A DNA stretch of 64,000 nt from Euryarchaeota archaeon. GTDB lineage: Archaea > Thermoplasmatota > SW-10-69-26 > JACQPN01. Positions within the stretch are counted from its first letter, which is position 1; each line of letters starts with the position of its first letter. Of the stretch, positions 60,820 to 64,000 are shown piece after piece. Location of the stretch: positions 62,001 to 126,000 of the forward strand of contig JACQPN010000015.1 of the NCBI GenBank assembly GCA_016207515.1, written 5' to 3'. A program made the position numbers and the translations under genes. The notes beneath the pieces were generated by a model that saw only the letters and a program-made list of their open reading frames with translations, did not search any database and was not told the DNA's origin.

Positions 60820-62298
60820 TCATGAAGGCCACAAAGGGGGTGCGTGAGCCTCGTCTGCGGTGGTTGATGGCACGACCCCCTCCCTCTCCGCCCTCTTCAA
60901 TATCGCCTTGACGTAACGCCTGTGCCCCCACAACCTCCTCAGTATCTCCGCCTGATGCCCGTAGTGCCGCTTGCACACGCGCATCCCTAGTTCCGGCACG
61001 ACGAACGCCTCCGGATCGTCTCTGCAGCAGTCACAGTTGATCGTGTCGCTTGAAAGGTTGTTCATGACGACGAGGCTCGGATAGTAGCCCGAGAAATCGC
61101 ACGCGACGACGTCGCTGTAGACTCCCGGCTCCGGGTTCACTATCTGTCCGCCGCGATCCACTGCGCAAAGGGTCGCGGCGTCCTTCCAGTCTTCTGCGAG
61201 GTTGCGCTTCCACGGGAGAGCGACACCCCAGTCTGTCGCGAGGTCTATCTGCATCTGTTGAAGCGCGTAGCCTGCGCCGTTACGGTTCACGTCCTGCGCC
61301 CGGCGGTTGGCCACACGCGAGAGGTAGATTATCCCGTGGAGGTCCTTCCGGTCGTCCTCCGAGTCCAAGGTCTTTTTCGAAAGATCGACGTGCCAACGGC
61401 CGCGTAGATAGTACGCGTTCGTCTTGAAGAGCCAGCGTCCGTACGTGTGGATGCTCTTCGACTCCTGGTCGGGCCTGTCGGGAAGCGGATCCTCGTCGCG
61501 GCCCAACCGCACTTCGCGCTCCAAGTCGAGCTTACGTATCCGGCGCAAGAGATACGGGATGTCCCACCGGTCGCCGTGGCGCGTTATCAACACGTCGGGA
61601 TCGAGCGTACGTATGCGTGCGTTCAATTCCCGGAGCACGCCGCGTTCTGCAGCCTCGTCGCCGGGCTTTGCGCACTTGAGTTCCTCGTCGCCGAACCTCA
61701 CCGACTCCAAGGCGTCCTCGAAGGAGTGGACGTGCCCTCCTTTCACGGTCTTCACTTCAAGCCGCACCGTCTTTAGGCCCGGGTCCGGATAATCGAACGT
61801 CCATCGGTCCTCGCCGTCGTAAAGTCCGAGGCCATGCTCAAGCGCACTCGACGAACGCGCGTCACTGCCACGCTCCATGAGCCGGTCGGGGTCCAGCCTG
61901 CACATGGAGAAGAGCCCTTGCGAGTGCATCCATCTGCTCTCGGCCTGGTGGTCCACGTCGAAGAACAGGAACCCCTTCGTGTGGGTCTCCTTCCGAAGCC
62001 TCGTCGCTATGGAGAACGTGTCCTGGAACCGCCGTGGCCTCACGCGTAGGACAGGTTCCTTGGGGCCTCGTAGCCAGAGCGCCGTCTCGTCGCGCCGCAT
62101 CGACTCGACCCGTTCGTCCAGCTTCAGGACGTCTTCGGCCGTTTCGAGCGGCTCCGCCTCGGCGCGGACAGCGAACTCAGGCTGGTACCGTACGAGCCTC
62201 TTCAAGGTCTTCGAGCCGTGTTTGACCCAGATGACCAAGCTCGAGAGCCGTGGGTGTGGGTATGCGTCGAACAACCAGGCCGGCTTCGGCGAGTGCAT
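60820..62298 (-). CDS. Family B DNA polymerase, N-terminal half (exonuclease and motif A)
   Basis: 492 residues. The exonuclease-like domain has FFDVDHQAE where Exo I is DxE and TRHGDRWDIPYLL where Exo II is NGDxFD; the Exo III region (YxxxD) seems missing. Motif A is present near residue 400 as CDFSGYYPS followed by NNLSSDT. A metal-type segment INCDCC..CKRHYGHQ follows. The chain then stops after AEREG plus 15 unrelated residues, before motif B. Motifs B and C are in the separate gene at 57877. Either a two-polypeptide polymerase or a broken gene. Confidence 0.8.
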   Translation of the reverse strand: MHSPKPAWLFDAYPHPRLSSLVIWVKHGSKTLKRLVRYQPEFAVRAEAEPLETAEDVLKLDERVESMRRDETALWLRGPKEPVLRVRPRRFQDTFSIATRLRKETHTKGFLFFDVDHQAESRWMHSQGLFSMCRLDPDRLMERGSDARSSSALEHGLGLYDGEDRWTFDYPDPGLKTVRLEVKTVKGGHVHSFEDALESVRFGDEELKCAKPGDEAAERGVLRELNARIRTLDPDVLITRHGDRWDIPYLLRRIRKLDLEREVRLGRDEDPLPDRPDQESKSIHTYGRWLFKTNAYYLRGRWHVDLSKKTLDSEDDRKDLHGIIYLSRVANRRAQDVNRNGAGYALQQMQIDLATDWGVALPWKRNLAEDWKDAATLCAVDRGGQIVNPEPGVYSDVVACDFSGYYPSLVVMNNLSSDTINCDCCRDDPEAFVVPELGMRVCKRHYGHQAEILRRLWGHRRYVKAILKRAEREGVVPSTTADEAHAPPLWPS

Positions 62299-62569
62299 GA
62301 CAGGCCTCCTCCAGTTGCATCTTCATCACTGCGATCTCCGCTCTCGTCTCGTCGAGTTCCCGCATGCCTTCAAGGAGCATCGAGAGCATCACTGGGCGCT
62401 CGAAGTCGAGGTGCGGTCGGCGGTTTATCGCGTTCGAATGACGTCGTGCGCGTACCACGAGTTCGTCGAACCATCTTTGCTCCCTCGGATGCAGCTCCGA
62501 GCGGAACGCGTCATAGCGGGCCTCGAACGTGTCGAGAGCCATCGTCGTCGTGGGGGTCGATTGGCCCAT
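62177..62569 (-). CDS. Small helical protein upstream of the split polymerase
   Basis: 130 residues. Probably all-helical, with a coiled-coil-like segment (SMLLEGMRELDETRAEIAVMKMQLEEACHAL). The C-terminal ~40 residues overlap the start of the polymerase gene by 122 bases in another frame, which is unusual; part of that tail may not be real, or the polymerase may start later than 62298. A CAGGAG ~15 bases before the ATG supports the start. No known family; context links it to the polymerase and the RecA-like protein. Confidence 0.6.
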   Translation of the reverse strand: MGQSTPTTTMALDTFEARYDAFRSELHPREQRWFDELVVRARRHSNAINRRPHLDFERPVMLSMLLEGMRELDETRAEIAVMKMQLEEACHALAEAGLVVRRIPTPTALELGHLGQTRLEDLEEARTVPA

Positions 62570-62672
62570 GTTCTCACGATATACTCCTGTTGAACGGGGC
62601 TATACCCTTCTTGGACGGGGGGGAGTGAAAGTGGGACAAAACATTGATATGACGTGGCAGAGGATCGTGCTT

Positions 62673-63290
62673 TCACCATCCATTGCCGAGAAGATCCATC
62701 TGCCGCGACGAACCCGATTCGCCGGCATCGCCCGGAATCGGGACGACGTTCTCCCCTGCGCTTCTCTTTCCAAGGGTCCAACGCCTCTCGACGCCCTCAT
62801 CGACAAGTGTAGCAAGCGCAGGGTGCGTGAGCCGCAAACGCGCCATGTCGACCCCGATGAGGATCGGGACCCTGTGCTTCGTGGCGAGCCCACGCAGATG
62901 TGCGAGGCTGTACTTCACGTAATCCTCCTGTTCCCAATCCTTCAATTCGTCGGTCGAGAACAGCCTGTCGTATGGAAGCGCGAGCACGAGTGAGGTCTTC
63001 GTCGTCTCAAGTCTCGCTCCCAATTGCTTCGTGAGCACGGTGTCCCATTGGAAAGGCGTCATGCACCGCTTCACGAGCACGCGCCCGGCTCCGTCGTCGG
63101 CCGAGTGGCCTCGAACGAGGTTCAATTCGGCGAAGTTGTACGGATTGAAGCCGTGGTCGCCGTCGCACCAGAGGACCTGGCCATCCATGTTGTGGACTGT
63201 GTGATGGGCGAGTTCCTGCGCAACTTGACGCACATGACACGTCGGCCCGTCAAGAAGTACCAGTCCATCGACGAAGAAGCGGGACCACAC
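62673..63290 (-). CDS. RecA/RadA-like protein with degenerate P-loop
   Basis: 205 residues from GTG, the only start after the in-frame TGA. The order of elements fits a RecA core: strand VDGLVLLDG, loop GPTCHVRQ where the Walker A should be GxxxxGKT, helix VAQELAHHTV, strand VLWCDGDHGFNPYNFAE, then VLVKRCMTPFQWDTVL, SLVLALPYDRLF in the Walker B place without the usual Asp, and KHRVPILIGVDMARL. So ATP use is doubtful. Compared with ImuA and archaeal RadB/RadC-like proteins, it could be an accessory loader for the polymerase. Confidence 0.7.
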   Translation of the reverse strand: MWSRFFVDGLVLLDGPTCHVRQVAQELAHHTVHNMDGQVLWCDGDHGFNPYNFAELNLVRGHSADDGAGRVLVKRCMTPFQWDTVLTKQLGARLETTKTSLVLALPYDRLFSTDELKDWEQEDYVKYSLAHLRGLATKHRVPILIGVDMARLRLTHPALATLVDEGVERRWTLGKRSAGENVVPIPGDAGESGSSRQMDLLGNGW

Positions 63291-63361
63291 GGTCGAGTCT
63301 TGGCTTCCATGGGGAAGTCAGAGACGATGGGGTGGGTGAAAGTGTGCATGGTCAAAAGTCG

Positions 63362-64000
63362 TCATCTTGGTGGCGGTCTTCCGTCACTCGCGGGAATCGT
63401 GACGATGAAGGCGGAGCCCCGTCCTCTTCCCTCACTTTCGACGCTCACGCGGCCACCGTGCGCCTCCGCTATCCCTTTGCAGATGAAAAGCCCCAGGCCC
63501 GTCCCGCGCTCCGGGATCTCTCCCCTGTCATGGACCTGGCTGAAGGGCTTGAACAAGCGGGCGATCTCATCCGGCGTCAATCCGCGCCCGGAATCGCGCA
63601 CCTTCACCGAGACCGTCCCTTCCATGGATTCCAAAGTCAGGGTGACGTTTCCGCCCCGCGGCGTGAACTTGAGGGCGTTCGTCACAAGATTGTAAATCAT
63701 CTGCGTCACGCGTCCCGGGTCGGCGACCACGCGCGCCTCGACGCCATCCTGCATCTCCAATCTCACGCCGCGCTTTTGCGCCTCGGGAGCGTACGCCTCC
63801 ACCGCGCCCCGAAGAAGTGCTTTCATCTCGACGTCTTGAAGCTGGAGCCCGAGCCGTCCCCTCTCCATGAGCGACAGGTCCTTCAGATCGGCGACCAGCC
63901 GCTCCACCTGAGCGAGGTTTCTTCGCAGGATATCGAGGGTCTTGGCGGTGACGGGTCTGTCGGGGCCCGCGAGCGCCAGTTGGATCTTCATCGGCGTTAT
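63362..64000 (-). CDS. Sensor histidine kinase, C-terminal part (cut by window end)
   Basis: At least 213 residues; the frame is open through base 64000 (ITPMKIQLALAG). The end of the HisKA dimerisation helix is followed by the HATPase domain: N box NLVTNALKFTP, G1 DSGRGLTPD, F box LFKPF, and G2 GTGLGLFICKGIAEAHGG. The phosphorylated His should be a few residues beyond the window. Its partner is unknown; the stand-alone receivers at 47557 and 48614 are candidates. The stop is 71 bases before the RecA-like gene start. Confidence 0.93.
   Translation of the reverse strand: MTPMKIQLALAGPDRPVTAKTLDILRRNLAQVERLVADLKDLSLMERGRLGLQLQDVEMKALLRGAVEAYAPEAQKRGVRLEMQDGVEARVVADPGRVTQMIYNLVTNALKFTPRGGNVTLTLESMEGTVSVKVRDSGRGLTPDEIARLFKPFSQVHDRGEIPERGTGLGLFICKGIAEAHGGRVSVESEGRGRGSAFIVTIPASDGRPPPR

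Larger units (their letters stand above)
59569..60995. repeat. 114-base direct repeat flanking the MNT/HEPN module
   Basis: The two copies (59569-59682 and 60882-60995) bracket 59683-60881, which contains exactly the MNT-HEPN gene pair. About 87% identity shows an old duplication. This is the expected scar of an insertion with duplication of part of the polymerase gene, or of recombination between two polymerase copies. No transposase or terminal inverted repeats are seen. Confidence 0.75.

Noticed and set aside
57877-62298. Casposon or other self-synthesising element around the polymerase B
   Set aside because: No Cas1, integrase or terminal inverted repeats are found, and the polymerase motifs are degenerate.

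Overview
The window looks like a chromosomal segment of a GC-rich, uncultured euryarchaeon, most likely of Thermoplasmatota affinity. This is inferred from gene content, not from a marker phylogeny. Archaeal signs are: TrpRS, PheRS alpha and IleRS of archaeal type; a mevalonate-route set (HMG-CoA synthase, thiolase, DUF35 OB-fold protein); a prenyl diphosphate synthase; a ribose-1,5-bisphosphate isomerase-like protein; PadR, Lrp and XRE regulators; a blue copper lipoprotein; and many TATA-like boxes placed about 25 bases before start codons, so many mRNAs are probably leaderless. GTG and TTG starts and 1-4 base stop/start overlaps are common. I found no tRNA, rRNA, CRISPR array or insertion sequence.

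Layout. 1-1593: purine synthesis (purL partial, purS). 1627-12403: secreted or surface proteins, including a ~2420-residue surface protein. 12670-16405: trpS-pheS plus two small genes. 16429-20241: Nudix protein and two lipoproteins. 20464-24605: isoprenoid operon (thiolase, HMG-CoA synthase, DUF35) with an upstream XRE regulator, then an Lrp regulator. 24764-27906: two paralogous small secreted proteins, ribose-1,5-bisphosphate isomerase and, divergently, a prenyl diphosphate synthase. 28286-31871: an orphan protein, pabB-pabC and a small orphan. 31907-39048: CPBP protease, a sialidase-fold lipoprotein, rpe, a DMT transporter, a homocysteine methyltransferase and a membrane heme-type protein. 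39259-40336: divergent padR/RHH regulators around an operator cluster. 40700-46509: ileS, a degenerate 16-base tandem array, a methyltransferase, a blue copper lipoprotein and a winged-helix operon. 46705-50350: pdxT and pdxS separated by two stand-alone response regulators. 50623-54562: tandem S15-type peptidase lipoproteins.

The most unusual part is 54755-63290. Four consecutive SRAP (YedK/HMCES-like) genes lie there. Only one keeps the Cys2 that crosslinks abasic sites; the other three begin Met-Ala-Gly or Met-Ser-Gly yet keep the Asn/Glu/His active-site residues. They face a family B DNA polymerase that is split in two and has degenerate catalytic motifs, a small helical protein, and a RecA/RadA-like protein without a usable Walker A lysine. 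RelBE-like and MNT/HEPN toxin-antitoxin pairs sit between the polymerase pieces, next to a duplicated scrap of the polymerase gene. I read this as a possible archaeal counterpart of the bacterial ImuA/ImuB-SRAP damage-tolerance cassette, partly invaded by toxin-antitoxin modules. The right edge is a histidine kinase cut by the window end.
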